Source: Georgenia sp. TF02-10
GTDB lineage: Bacteria; Actinomycetota; Actinomycetes; Actinomycetales; Actinomycetaceae
Assembly (NCBI RefSeq): GCF_022759505.1
Contig: NZ_CP094289.1
Location: 992,001 to 1,056,000, forward strand
Direction: 5' to 3'
DNA: 64,000 nt
Shown here in pieces: positions 32,818-41,696 of this stretch (position 1 is its first letter; each line of letters begins with the position of its first letter). The notes under the pieces are model-generated. The model made no database searches, was not told the DNA's origin, and was given only the letters and a program-made list of their open reading frames with translations. The position numbers and the translations under genes were made by a program.

Positions 32818-35361
32818 TCAGGCCGACCGGCCGCCGGTTCCGACCGGTGCGGTGAGGTAGCGGCCGGTGATGCTGGCCGGGTTACCGGCGACCTCGGCCG
32901 GGGTGCCGGCGGCGACGATGCGGCCGCCAGCGGTGCCGCCGCCCGGCCCGAGGTCGATGAGGTAGTCGGCGTTGCTGATCATGTCGAGGTCGTGCTCAAT
33001 GACGACGACGGTCGCGCCGTTGTCTACCAGGCGCTGCAGCACGTGCAGCAGCACCTGGACGTCCAGGGGGTGCAGCCCGACGGACGGTTCGTCGAGGACG
33101 AAGACGGTGTCGTGCTGGTCGCGCTCGAGGTCCGAGGACAGCTTCAGCCGCTGCGCCTCGCCGCCGGACAGGGCCGGCGTCGCTTCGCCGAGGGTCAGGT
33201 AGGACAGGCCGAGGTCGGCGAGCAGCTGCAGCCGGGTCCGGACCTTCTTCAGGTCCGGCACGTGGCCGAGGGCCTGGTCGACGGTCATCGCCAGCAGCTC
33301 GGGCAGCGAGAGGCCGCTGTCGGTCTCGGCGGCGTGCCGCGGCCGGCGCCGGACCTGGTCGGCCTCGGGGGAGTACCGGGTGCCGCCGCACCGGGGGCAG
33401 ACGATGTCGACGTCGGGCAGGAACTGCACGTCCAGGGAGATCTGGCCGGTGCCGTCGCACTCCGGGCAGCGCAGGCTGCCGGTGTTGTAGGAGAAGTCCC
33501 CGGCCCGCAGGCCGCGCCGCTTGGCCTCCGGGGTTGCGGCGTAGGCGCGGCGCAGGTCGTCCAGGACGCCGCTGTAGGTCGCGACGGTGGAGCGGACGTT
33601 GATCCCGATGGGGGACGCGTCGACGACGCTGACCCGCTCCACGCCGGCCGCGCCGAGCTCGGCGACGTGCGCGGGGAGCTGGGCGCCCTTCGCCTGGGCG
33701 GCCAGGGCGGGCACCAGGCTCTCGAGCACCAGGGTGGTCTTCCCGGACCCGGAGACGCCGGTGACCGCCACCAGCCGGCCCTTGGGGATGGTCAGGTCCA
33801 GGGCGTGCACGGTGTGCAGGGGCGTGGTGCGCAGGTGGATGCCGCCGCGGGCGAACATGTCCTGCTGGCCGGCGGTGGCGCGCACGCGAGTGTCCTGGGT
33901 GCCGTCGATGAACCCGGCGATCCGCGAGCGCGGGTTCTGACCCAGCGCGGGCAGCGGGCTGGCGGCGAGGATCTGCCCGCCCTCGGCACCCGACCCGGGC
34001 CCGATCTCGATCAGCCAGTCCGAGGCGCGCAGCAGCTGGACGTCGTGGTCGACGATCACCACGGAGTTCCCGTCGTTCAGCAGGTTGCGGACCACGTCGA
34101 GGAGCCCGTCGATGTTGGAGGGGTGCAGCCCGATGGAGGGCTCGTCCATGACGTAGAGGACGCCGGTGGTGCGGTTGCGGACGGCGCGGGAGAGCTGGAC
34201 GCGCTGGCGTTCGCCGGTCGAGAGCGTGGCGGAGGCGCGGTCCAGGGTGAGGTAGCCCAGGCCGAGCCTGCGGAGCATCTGCGCGGTCTCGACCATCTGG
34301 GTCACGATGCTCTCGGCCATCGGCACCATCGGCGCGGGCATCGTCGGCGGGATCGTCTGTACCCAGGAGGTGACCTCGTCCAGGGTCTTCCGGGTGGCGT
34401 CGGCGAGGTCGATGCCCTGCACCAGGGTGGAGCGCGCCCGGGGGCTGAGCCGGCTGCCGTGGCAGACGGGGCAGGTCTGCACGCTCAGGAACCGCTCGAT
34501 CCGGTTCAGGCCCTTCTCGGTGTCGGCCTTCTTCAGCGCTTCCTCCACCGCCCGGGTGGCGTTGCGGTAGGTGACCTTCAGGTCGAACAGGTTCCCGTTC
34601 TTGGCCGGGTAGAGGATCTGGCGCTGCTCGGTGGGGCCGTGGAAGACGGTGTCGCGCTCGGCCGCGGTGAGCTTGGCGAAGGGCACGTCCGTGCGCACCC
34701 CCATCGTCGCGACCACCTGCGCGTTGGCGGCCAGCCCGAACATCCGCCACGGGGCGACCGCTCCCTCCTCGATGCTCAGGCTCTCGTCGGGCACGAGGGA
34801 GCGTTGGTCGACGTCGCGGACGGTCCCGGTGCCCTGGCAGCGCGGGCAGGCACCCTCGCTGTTGAACGCGAAGGACTCGGCGCTCGGCGGCCCGAACACG
34901 GCGCCGCAGACCGGGCAGGTCAGCGGCACGTCCAGGGCGACGTCCATCGTCGGGGCCAGCCGGTGCCCGTTCGGGCACTGGTGGTGCCCGAGCCGGGAGT
35001 AGATCAGCCGCAGGCTGTTGAGCAGCTCCGTCGAGGTCCCGAACGTGGACCGCACCCCGGGGATCCCGGGCCGCTGCCGCAGCGCGAGGGCGGCGGGGAC
35101 GTGCTCGACGCTGTCGACGGCGGCCCGGCGGGCCTGGGTGAGCCGGCGCCGGGTGTAGGTGGACAGGGCTTCCAGGTACCGGCGGGACCCCTCGGCGTAG
35201 AGCACGCCGAGGGCCAGCGAGGACTTCCCAGACCCGGACACCCCCGCGACGGCGACGAGCTCGTTCAGCGGCACGTCGACGTCGACGTTCTTGAGGTTGT
35301 GCACGCGCGCCCCGCGCACCTGGATCGCTTCCGGCGCCCGCCGGCCGGGGGAGGTGCTCAT
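32818..35361 (-). CDS. UvrA-like ABC ATPase (excinuclease subunit A paralogue)
   Basis: An 847-residue tandem ABC protein of the UvrA family. The first half has Walker A GVSGSGKSSLALG, a zinc finger (CPNGHRLA ... CPVCGAVFG) and the Cys cluster CPRCQGTGTVRDV. The signature of this half is LSTGERQRVQLS, followed by VMDEPSIGLHP. The second half has Walker A GVSGSGKTTLVLE, CPECDGTGQIS ... CPRCGGTRYSPE, signature LSGGEAQRLKLSS and VLDEPSVGLHP. It is about 100 residues shorter than canonical UvrA, and the LSTGERQ signature is unusual. Together these mark the UvrA2/DrrC-like group linked to DNA-damaging drug tolerance; housekeeping UvrA should be elsewhere. Antisense to ispE's strand, alone. Confidence 0.9.
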   Translation of the reverse strand: MSTSPGRRAPEAIQVRGARVHNLKNVDVDVPLNELVAVAGVSGSGKSSLALGVLYAEGSRRYLEALSTYTRRRLTQARRAAVDSVEHVPAALALRQRPGIPGVRSTFGTSTELLNSLRLIYSRLGHHQCPNGHRLAPTMDVALDVPLTCPVCGAVFGPPSAESFAFNSEGACPRCQGTGTVRDVDQRSLVPDESLSIEEGAVAPWRMFGLAANAQVVATMGVRTDVPFAKLTAAERDTVFHGPTEQRQILYPAKNGNLFDLKVTYRNATRAVEEALKKADTEKGLNRIERFLSVQTCPVCHGSRLSPRARSTLVQGIDLADATRKTLDEVTSWVQTIPPTMPAPMVPMAESIVTQMVETAQMLRRLGLGYLTLDRASATLSTGERQRVQLSRAVRNRTTGVLYVMDEPSIGLHPSNIDGLLDVVRNLLNDGNSVVIVDHDVQLLRASDWLIEIGPGSGAEGGQILAASPLPALGQNPRSRIAGFIDGTQDTRVRATAGQQDMFARGGIHLRTTPLHTVHALDLTIPKGRLVAVTGVSGSGKTTLVLESLVPALAAQAKGAQLPAHVAELGAAGVERVSVVDASPIGINVRSTVATYSGVLDDLRRAYAATPEAKRRGLRAGDFSYNTGSLRCPECDGTGQISLDVQFLPDVDIVCPRCGGTRYSPEADQVRRRPRHAAETDSGLSLPELLAMTVDQALGHVPDLKKVRTRLQLLADLGLSYLTLGEATPALSGGEAQRLKLSSDLERDQHDTVFVLDEPSVGLHPLDVQVLLHVLQRLVDNGATVVVIEHDLDMISNADYLIDLGPGGGTAGGRIVAAGTPAEVAGNPASITGRYLTAPVGTGGRSA

Positions 35362-35611
35362 GCAGCCGCCTCGTCTGTGGAAGGCCTCGACCCGCCGACG
35401 CTACCGCCGACCGCGCCGACCGGCGACGCCGTGCCGGGAGCGGGGCAGCGTGCGGTGCGTGCGGTGGCCGTCCGTGCGACGGGACCGGCTGCCGCGACGC
35501 TGGCCCTCCTCGGCCCGCACCTGGGTCGGTCGCCGAGGCCCGTGCCGCCAGCAGGTGGCCCGGGACGCGGGCCCGAGGCGGTCGGGGGCGAGCACATCGT
35601 CCGGGCAGCGG

Positions 35612-36595
35612 TCACCGAGGGACCGACGAGTAGTCGAGGAGCCGCGTACCGATACGTACCGTCTTGAACGGCGCGGCGTCGCTCTGGACCCGCCGCAGCA
35701 GCGTCTCGGCAGCCTCGACCCCGAGTGCATGGGTGTCCTGGGCGACGATCGTGATCCCGCCCACGACGTCAGCGAGGAGGAAATCGTCGAAGGCGACGAA
35801 GGCCCCTGGTGCCGGCCGTAGCCCGCCCCGGAGCATCTCGATCGTGGTGAGCGAGTTGGCGGACACGATGCCGGTCGGCGCGGACGGCATCTGGGCGACG
35901 TAGCGCAGCTGCCGGGCAAGCCGGTCGCGGTCCGGGGTGTGCTGGTAGACCAGGGCCGGGTCGGGTTCGATCCCGTGCCGACGCAGGGCGGCTCTGAACC
36001 CTCCGAGCCGCTCCCGCTGGGTGAACAGCGCCGCTTCGTCGCCGAAGTAGGCGATGCATCGGTGGCCGCGCTCCACCAGGTAGTCGACCGCCGCGGCCAT
36101 ACCTCCGGCGTTGTCGGAGAGAACGACGTCGCTGTCGAGACCCTTGGCGGGACGGTCGATGCAGACGACGACGGTGCGCCCCAGGCGACGCGCGAGGTGG
36201 CGCTGGACCTTCTCGGTGGGGGCGAGGATGACCCCGTCGACCTGACGCGCGATGAGGGAATCCAGCAGCTCTCGTTCGCGACGGGGATCGCCAAGGGTAG
36301 AGCCGACGATCACCGTGGAGCGGTCGCCAACGGCCTGCTCGACGGCGCGGGCGAGCTGGGCGGCGAACGGTTCGGAGATGTCTGGGCAGACGAGCGCGAT
36401 GGACCGACTGGTCGCCCGGCGCAAGCCTTGCGCCGCAGCGTTCGGCCGGTACCCGAGTGCCGCGATGGACGCCTGGACGCGTGCCCGCGTCGTGTCGGCG
36501 ACGTAACGCTCCTCGTTGATGACGCGGGACACAGTCTTGATGGCGACTCCGGCATGATCCGCGACCTCCCGGATGGTCGGCCTCGGTCGACTCAC
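35612..36595 (-). CDS. LacI-family transcriptional regulator
   Basis: A 327-residue regulator. The LacI HTH is TIREVADHAGVAIKTVSRVINEERYVADTTRARVQASIAALGYRPN-type, followed by a periplasmic-binding-protein-like sensor domain (SIALVCPDISEPFAAQLARAVEQ ... VDGVILAP ... VVCIDRPAKGLDSDVVLSDN). The GTG at 36595 is chosen (GGGGAG a few bases upstream) because the HTH follows directly; the frame is open to 36718 but that part is not LacI-like. It is divergent from a sugar ABC/GH32 operon whose control region carries two LacI-type operators, so it almost certainly represses that operon until a fructose-containing sugar is present. Confidence 0.9.
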   Translation of the reverse strand: MSRPRPTIREVADHAGVAIKTVSRVINEERYVADTTRARVQASIAALGYRPNAAAQGLRRATSRSIALVCPDISEPFAAQLARAVEQAVGDRSTVIVGSTLGDPRRERELLDSLIARQVDGVILAPTEKVQRHLARRLGRTVVVCIDRPAKGLDSDVVLSDNAGGMAAAVDYLVERGHRCIAYFGDEAALFTQRERLGGFRAALRRHGIEPDPALVYQHTPDRDRLARQLRYVAQMPSAPTGIVSANSLTTIEMLRGGLRPAPGAFVAFDDFLLADVVGGITIVAQDTHALGVEAAETLLRRVQSDAAPFKTVRIGTRLLDYSSVPR

Positions 36596-36801
36596 AACAC
36601 TCCCCGATGACGGCCGCTGAACTTCCCCGGGGTGCGCATCGAAGTCCCGACCCCGGAGGCCGCGGTCACTGTAACGGCCGTGGGATGGCGGTTGGTTCGG
36701 CGCGGGGTTCCGGCACACCGGCGTGGCGGAGTGCGCAGGCGGTAGGAGTGGCGGAGGCGGTGTCCAGAGCGTCCGTCGTCGCGGTCTTCCTGACGGTCTT
36801 C

Positions 36802-36815
36802 TGACACCGTTGTCA
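36802..36815. promoter_or_regulatory. LacI-type operator O1
   Basis: TGACACCGTTGTCA has perfect 5-bp arms (TGACA/TGTCA) around a central CG, the hallmark of LacI-family sites. It lies in the 389-bp gap between the divergent regulator and the sugar operon. An inverted near-copy is centred 110 bp downstream. Confidence 0.75.
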
Positions 36816-36883
36816 TGGTCTCTGACCAGGGATGACGGGCAGGACGCGAGGCCCTGCAGCCGAGATCTGGCGTATCGGACGTG

Positions 36884-36925
36884 TTGGCCGCTCTCTGCCC
36901 ACCCCTACGTTGGACAACGGTGTCA
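36884..36925 (+). promoter_or_regulatory. Promoter and LacI-type operator O2 of the sugar operon
   Basis: TTGGCC (36884–36889) and TACGTT (36906–36911) spaced by 16 bases make a plausible promoter for the binding-protein gene. Immediately downstream GGACAACGGTGTCA (36912–36925) is the reverse complement of operator O1 with one change. A repressor bound here would block transcription start, and looping to O1 is possible. Confidence 0.65.
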
Positions 36926-36984
36926 CCACGGACCATGCCGGTCCCGGACAGGCACCGCCCCTCTGGCACAGCAAGGAGAGATGC

Positions 36985-38256
36985 ATGCGACGACGCAGCT
37001 TTCTGACCGCCGCCGGGCTGATGGGCCTGAGCGCGGTGCTTGCGGGCTGCTCTCCGAATCAGCCGCAGCAGGTTTCACGATCCTTGAGCTTCTTCAACGA
37101 CGCCGCCTCCTGGGAGCCCGGCTACCTGCGGGCAGGAAAGGCGCTGGCCGCGCGGACGGGCTGGTCCCTCGATCCCCAGACCATCCCCAATGCCACCTCC
37201 TACGAACAGGTGATGCGGTCCCTGCTGGAGACGCGGAACCCGCCCGACCTGGTCAAGTGGGGCAGCGGCTACCGGACGCAAGACCTGGCGCGGACGGGGA
37301 CGCTCGCCACGCTGGACGGCGCCTGGAAAACGTCGGTGGCCAACGGCTGGCTCGACGACGCGTTACGGCGAGAGTTCACCTACGACGGTCACGTCTACGG
37401 CCTGCCGCTGATCCAGGGCTTCTACGTGATGTTCTACAACACCGCTCTCTGGGCAGAGCTGGAGCTCGAGCCGCCCACCACGTGGGACGAGTTCATGGGC
37501 GTGTGCGAGACGCTGAAGCGCGCCGGCGTCACCCCCATCGGCACCACGCAGGTCAACATCTGGCCGGTGGCGAACTGGTTCAGCATGCTCGCGGCCGCAT
37601 TCGACCCGGACTGGTACCAGGCGGCGTGCACGGGCGAGGCGTCATTCCTCGACGCCGCGCCCCGCGACATGATGAAGCTCTGGCAGGAGATGATCGACCG
37701 GGGGTACCACACCAGCTCGGACGCCCTCTCCGACGACTTCCCGGCCATGCTGCAGCAGCGGCGGATCGGGATGCAGCCCACCCCCGTGAGCTGGAGCACC
37801 CAGAGCCTCGAGCTCGCCGGGCTGAGCGGCGACGGCGGCTACGACGCCTTCATCCTCCCCAGCGTGCACGGCCAGGGCCTGTCGGTCGTCACCGAGGTGG
37901 CCGGGCTCGTCGTGCCCGCGGGATCCACCCGGCTGGACGCGGCCCGGGAGGCGATGAGCAACTGGCTCGCCCCCGAGGTGCAGCAGCCGTGGTCGGACTT
38001 CCTCAACGGAAGCTCCGCGAACCAGGAGGTGCCCTGGTCCGACCCCGTCAGCCGGCGCATCCAGAAGCAGGTCAGGGACGAGCAGGTCCGCGTCCTCAAC
38101 CGCTACTGGGAGAACAGCCCGCCGCCGCTCGTCGTGGGCACCACCCAGGACCTCGGCGGGTTCATGGCCTCGCCCACCGACCCCCGCGGCGTCCTGGAGT
38201 CGCTGCAGCGTCGGGCCGAGACCGAGTGGTCCTACTGGCGGGAGGTGACCTCGTGA
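36985..38256 (+). CDS. Sugar ABC transporter substrate-binding lipoprotein
   Basis: A 423-residue extracellular binding protein of family 1. The signal MRRRSFLTAAGLMGLSAVLAGC has a twin-arginine-like start and the lipobox LAGC (Cys 22), so it is probably an exported lipoprotein. The mature part follows the carbohydrate-binding pattern: RTGTLATLDGAW, EFTYDGHVYGLPL, QGFYVMFYNTALWAELELEPPTTWDEF and GQGLSVVTEVAGLVVPAGS. AAGGAGAG precedes the ATG 36985; an out-of-frame ATG lies four bases earlier. It delivers a sugar, probably a fructose-containing oligosaccharide, to the two permeases downstream. Controlled by the LacI regulator. Confidence 0.9.
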   Translation: MRRRSFLTAAGLMGLSAVLAGCSPNQPQQVSRSLSFFNDAASWEPGYLRAGKALAARTGWSLDPQTIPNATSYEQVMRSLLETRNPPDLVKWGSGYRTQDLARTGTLATLDGAWKTSVANGWLDDALRREFTYDGHVYGLPLIQGFYVMFYNTALWAELELEPPTTWDEFMGVCETLKRAGVTPIGTTQVNIWPVANWFSMLAAAFDPDWYQAACTGEASFLDAAPRDMMKLWQEMIDRGYHTSSDALSDDFPAMLQQRRIGMQPTPVSWSTQSLELAGLSGDGGYDAFILPSVHGQGLSVVTEVAGLVVPAGSTRLDAAREAMSNWLAPEVQQPWSDFLNGSSANQEVPWSDPVSRRIQKQVRDEQVRVLNRYWENSPPPLVVGTTQDLGGFMASPTDPRGVLESLQRRAETEWSYWREVTS

Positions 38257-39200
38257 CCGCGACCACCACACGCCGGGGTCCCGGCCGCCAGGACCTGCCG
38301 CGGCAGCCCGCCAGGAGAACCCGCCTCGCCAGCCACCCCGGCCGGGCCCCGGCGCCGTTGACCACGAGGATCGCCTTCCTGGCCCCCGCGGCAGTCCTCG
38401 TGATGGTCCTCAGCCTGGCGCCGTTCGTCATGACCGTCTGGCGGAGCTTCTTCGACGACAGCCTCGTCGACCCCCACTTCAACGGATGGGGCAGCTACGC
38501 CCGCATCATCACCGACCCGGTGATCGTGCGCTCACTGGTGAACACCTTCTTCTGGCTCATCGGCACCGTGGCGATCCCCGTCGGGCTCGGGCTCGCCATC
38601 GCCGCCCTGACCAACAGCGTCTCGTGGGGGAAGTACGCGCGGCTGGCGATCGTCATGCCCTACGCGCTCTCGGGCACGGCCGTGGCGGTGATCTGGAACT
38701 TCATCCTCCGCGACGACGGCGCCCTGAACGGCCTCCTGGAAGGGCTCGGCCTCGGCTCGCTGGCCCATGCCTGGCTCCTCGAGTGGCCCGCGAACACGAT
38801 CATGCTGATCGTCGCCAACTCCTGGCAGGCGACCGGGGTGGCCGTGATCCTGTACCTGGTCGGCCTGCAGGGCGTGCCGCGCGAGACCATCGAGGCCGCC
38901 GCCCTCGACGGCGTCGCCGGGGTGCGCCGCTTCTTCTACATCGTCTTCCCGCAGCTGCGCGCGACGACCGCCGTCGTGATGGGCATCAGTCTGGCCAACG
39001 GACTCAAGTCCTTCGACCTCATCTGGGTGCTCACCAACGGAGGTCCCGGCCGGGCGACCGAGACGCTCGCCGTGAGCATGTACTGGCAGAGCTTCGTCCT
39101 CCAGCGGCCCGGCTCGGGCGCAGCGATCGCCGTGATCCTCACCGTCGTCGTGGTCGCCGTGTCCGTCGGCTACCTCCGCCGCCAGCTTCGAACCTCCTGA
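38253..39200 (+). CDS. Sugar ABC transporter permease (MalF/UgpA-type)
   Basis: A 315-residue inner-membrane permease of the CUT1 carbohydrate group with six helices. The first is FLAPAAVLVMVLSLAPFVMTVW, and the EAA loop reads ETIEAAALDGVAGVRRFFYIVFPQL, which docks to the ATPase subunit. It starts at a GTG that overlaps the binding-protein stop (GTGA) after GGAGG. A basic 35-residue N-terminal extension precedes the first helix. The second permease follows after seven bases. Together they form the heterodimeric channel for the sugar caught by the lipoprotein. Confidence 0.9.
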   Translation: MTATTTRRGPGRQDLPRQPARRTRLASHPGRAPAPLTTRIAFLAPAAVLVMVLSLAPFVMTVWRSFFDDSLVDPHFNGWGSYARIITDPVIVRSLVNTFFWLIGTVAIPVGLGLAIAALTNSVSWGKYARLAIVMPYALSGTAVAVIWNFILRDDGALNGLLEGLGLGSLAHAWLLEWPANTIMLIVANSWQATGVAVILYLVGLQGVPRETIEAAALDGVAGVRRFFYIVFPQLRATTAVVMGISLANGLKSFDLIWVLTNGGPGRATETLAVSMYWQSFVLQRPGSGAAIAVILTVVVVAVSVGYLRRQLRTS

Positions 39201-39207
39201 GGTCGAC

Positions 39208-40014
39208 ATGAACAAGCTTCGCTCGGTCGCGATCGTCGTCATCGCCCTGCTGTGGCTCGCCCCCACCTACCTGATCCTCGTCAACAGCTTCACCGCCACG
39301 GACGACTACGACGGCACCGTCGCGTGGTTCCCCCGGGGAACTGCTCTCCTGGAGAACATGGCGGCCGCGATGGACGCCGCCAACCTCGGTCCGGCCATGC
39401 TGCACAGCCTCTTGTACGCCGTCGTCGCCGGCGTCCTGGCCGTCCTCGTCGCCGCCCTGGCTGGTTTCGTCCTGACCGTGGTGCCGGGCCGCGGCAAGGT
39501 GTTCTGGTTCTGGCTGATCTACGCCGGCTCGCTCTTCCCCGCCCAGGCCTTCCTGCGGCCGCTGTTCACCGGATACGCCGACACGGGGCTCTACAACACC
39601 CACCTCGGCCTGTACCTGATCTACATCGCCACCTGCATCCCGTTCTCCTTCTTCATCGTCCGCAACCACATGATCACGCTGCCCCGCGAGATCGCCGAGG
39701 CCGCCCAGCTGGACGGTGCCGGGTGGTGGACCGTCTTCGGCCGGTTCTATCTCCCGCTGTCGCGCTCCGCACTCGCCGCGGCCTTCATCTTCCAGTTCGT
39801 CTGGGTGTGGAACGAGCTCCTGTTCGGCATCACGCTCAGCTACGGGGAGGGTGTCCGACCCGTGATGGCCGCCCTGGCCGGCCTGCAGAGCACCTACGGG
39901 ACCGTCGGACCTCCGGTCATCCTCGCCGGCGCGCTCCTGGTGTCGCTGCCCACCGTGATCGTCTTCCTCGCCTTCCAGCGCGTGTTCGCCAGCACCCTCA
40001 GCACACGTATCTGA
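39208..40014 (+). CDS. Sugar ABC transporter permease (MalG/UgpE-type)
   Basis: A 268-residue permease of the MalG type: a single N-terminal helix (SVAIVVIALLWLAPTYLILVN), the pattern YLIYIATCIPFSFFIVRNHM, and an EAA loop EIAEAAQLDGAGWWTVFGRFYLPLS. It pairs with the preceding MalF-type permease. No ATPase gene is present in the cassette, so a shared MsiK-type ATPase encoded elsewhere is expected. The GH32-like gene follows after 46 bp. Confidence 0.9.
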   Translation: MNKLRSVAIVVIALLWLAPTYLILVNSFTATDDYDGTVAWFPRGTALLENMAAAMDAANLGPAMLHSLLYAVVAGVLAVLVAALAGFVLTVVPGRGKVFWFWLIYAGSLFPAQAFLRPLFTGYADTGLYNTHLGLYLIYIATCIPFSFFIVRNHMITLPREIAEAAQLDGAGWWTVFGRFYLPLSRSALAAAFIFQFVWVWNELLFGITLSYGEGVRPVMAALAGLQSTYGTVGPPVILAGALLVSLPTVIVFLAFQRVFASTLSTRI

Positions 40015-40060
40015 CCGCCCACCCACCATCACCCGACACAGACAAGGGAGCACCACCACC

Positions 40061-41449
40061 GTGCCTAACCTGTACTACCAGCACGAGGGAACCTGGTTCG
40101 GCGACTGCATGCCGTTCTTCCACGACGGCGCCTTCTACCTGTTCCACCAGCGCGACACGCGCAAGCCCGGACCGTTCGGCGAACCCTTCGGCTGGGCGCT
40201 GGCCCGGACCACCGACTTCGTCACGTTCGAGGACCTCGGTGAGGTCATCGCGCGCGGCGGGGACGAGGACCAGGACCAGTTCATCTTCGCCGGTAGCATC
40301 TTCGAGGCAGATGGCACCTACTACGCCATGTACACCGGGTACAACCGCGACTACTCGGCCCAGGGCAGGTCGGCCCAGGTGCTCATGCTCGCCACCAGCC
40401 CGGACCTGCTGACCTGGACCAAGACCGATACCGAGCTCGTGCCGCCGCAGCCCGGCTACGACCCGGACAACTGGCGCGACCCGTTCGTCCTGTGGAACGA
40501 CGAGGCGCAGGAGTACCTGATGATCCTCGGGGCACGGAAGGCGGACGGGGACAAGATCCTCACCGGCTCGACCGTCAGCTTTACCTCGCAGGACCTGCAG
40601 ACCTGGGACTTCCGGGGAGACTTCTGGGCGCCCGGCCTCTACAGCATGCACGAGATGCCGGACCTGTTCCGCATCGGCGACTGGTGGTACCTGCTCACCA
40701 CCGAGTACAGCGACAGGTCGAAGACCGTGTACCGCATGAGCCGGTCCCTGGAGGGACCGTGGACCGCACCCGTCGACGACGCCTTCGACGGGCGGGCCTA
40801 CTACGCGGCCCGGTCCGTCAGCGACGGCGAGCGGCGGTACCTCGTGGGCTGGGTGCCGACCCGCGAGCACGACGACGACATGGCGTTGTGGCAGTGGGGC
40901 GGCACGCTCGTCGTGCACGAGGTGGTCCAGCGCGCGGACGGATCCCTCGGTGTCCGTATCCCGGGCACGGTTCGTGAGGCGCTGCAGGCCCAGGAGGTCG
41001 CCCGGGCCGACGCCTTCGCGCTGTCGAGCACCGACTCCCTCGTGGAGCGCTCGGTCGTGGACGCCGTCCCCGAGCTCGCCCTGCTCAGCACGACGTTCAC
41101 CGTCACGGACGGCACACGGTCCGTGGGGCTGCGCCTGTTCGAGGACCCTGCCACCGGCGACGCGTACGAGTTCCGCCTGCACGTCGGGGAGCAGCGGCTG
41201 GTCTTCGACCGCAGGCCGAACCTCCCCTGGCACCGCAACGACAACAAGGGGCTCGAGCGCCCGTTCACCGTGGCACCGGGCGTCGAGCACACGCTCGACC
41301 TGGTGGTCGACGGCGACATCGCCACCCTCTACGTCGACGACGTCGCCCTGAACACCCGTCTGTGCAGCAAGCCTGGACGAGCCCTGGTGATCGACGCGGC
41401 CGACGGGGGCGTGCAGGTGGGACCGGCGGTCCTGAGCACGGCCGGCTGA
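40061..41449 (+). CDS. Glycoside hydrolase family 32-type protein
   Basis: A 462-residue five-blade beta-propeller plus beta-sandwich enzyme of clan GH-J, cleaving fructosyl bonds. The nucleophile Asp is in WFGDCMPFFHDGAFYLFHQ (in place of the usual WMNDPNG). The RDP motif is in NWRDPFVLW, and the acid/base Glu in SMHEMPDLFRIGDWW, an EMPDL form of the usual ECP. No signal peptide is visible, so it acts inside the cell on sugar imported by the adjoining ABC transporter, releasing fructose. The C-terminal domain carries DGDIATLYVDDVAL-type sandwich strands. The GTG 40061 is preceded by AAGGGAG. The exact substrate (sucrose, levan or inulin fragments) is unknown. Confidence 0.88.
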   Translation: MPNLYYQHEGTWFGDCMPFFHDGAFYLFHQRDTRKPGPFGEPFGWALARTTDFVTFEDLGEVIARGGDEDQDQFIFAGSIFEADGTYYAMYTGYNRDYSAQGRSAQVLMLATSPDLLTWTKTDTELVPPQPGYDPDNWRDPFVLWNDEAQEYLMILGARKADGDKILTGSTVSFTSQDLQTWDFRGDFWAPGLYSMHEMPDLFRIGDWWYLLTTEYSDRSKTVYRMSRSLEGPWTAPVDDAFDGRAYYAARSVSDGERRYLVGWVPTREHDDDMALWQWGGTLVVHEVVQRADGSLGVRIPGTVREALQAQEVARADAFALSSTDSLVERSVVDAVPELALLSTTFTVTDGTRSVGLRLFEDPATGDAYEFRLHVGEQRLVFDRRPNLPWHRNDNKGLERPFTVAPGVEHTLDLVVDGDIATLYVDDVALNTRLCSKPGRALVIDAADGGVQVGPAVLSTAG

Positions 41450-41485
41450 CATCGACGGCGCTGCCTCCGAGCCAGGGTCACCTCG

Positions 41486-41527
41486 CCGGCACGGCCGCAC
41501 ACACATCCGTGCGCGGTGCCGTGCCGG
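41486..41527 (+). terminator. Terminator-like hairpin after the GH32 operon
   Basis: CCGGCACGGC (41486–41495) pairs with GCCGTGCCGG (41518–41527); an inner CGCAC/GTGCG stem extends it. The hairpin starts 37 bases after the GH32 stop and lacks a T-tract. It lies between two genes pointing at each other and may serve both. Confidence 0.55.
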
Positions 41528-41696
41528 GGACGGGTGAAGTGGTGCTGGTGAATCATGATGCGCGCCCCGCCCGCGCGCAGGTAGGGCGCCAGGGAACCAC
41601 CGAGGCGCCGGGCCACGGGAAAAGCTCCCGCGCGAGCGGTGCAGCCGGCGCGGGACGGGACCTGTGCGCCTGGGATGTGGCCGGGGCGCGGGCCGC

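Noticed and set aside
32992-35667. Open plus-strand frame of 891 codons opposite the UvrA-like gene
   Set aside because: Composition is the typical Gly/Arg/Val/Asp shadow and no motif is present. The UvrA-like ATPase motifs are on the minus strand.
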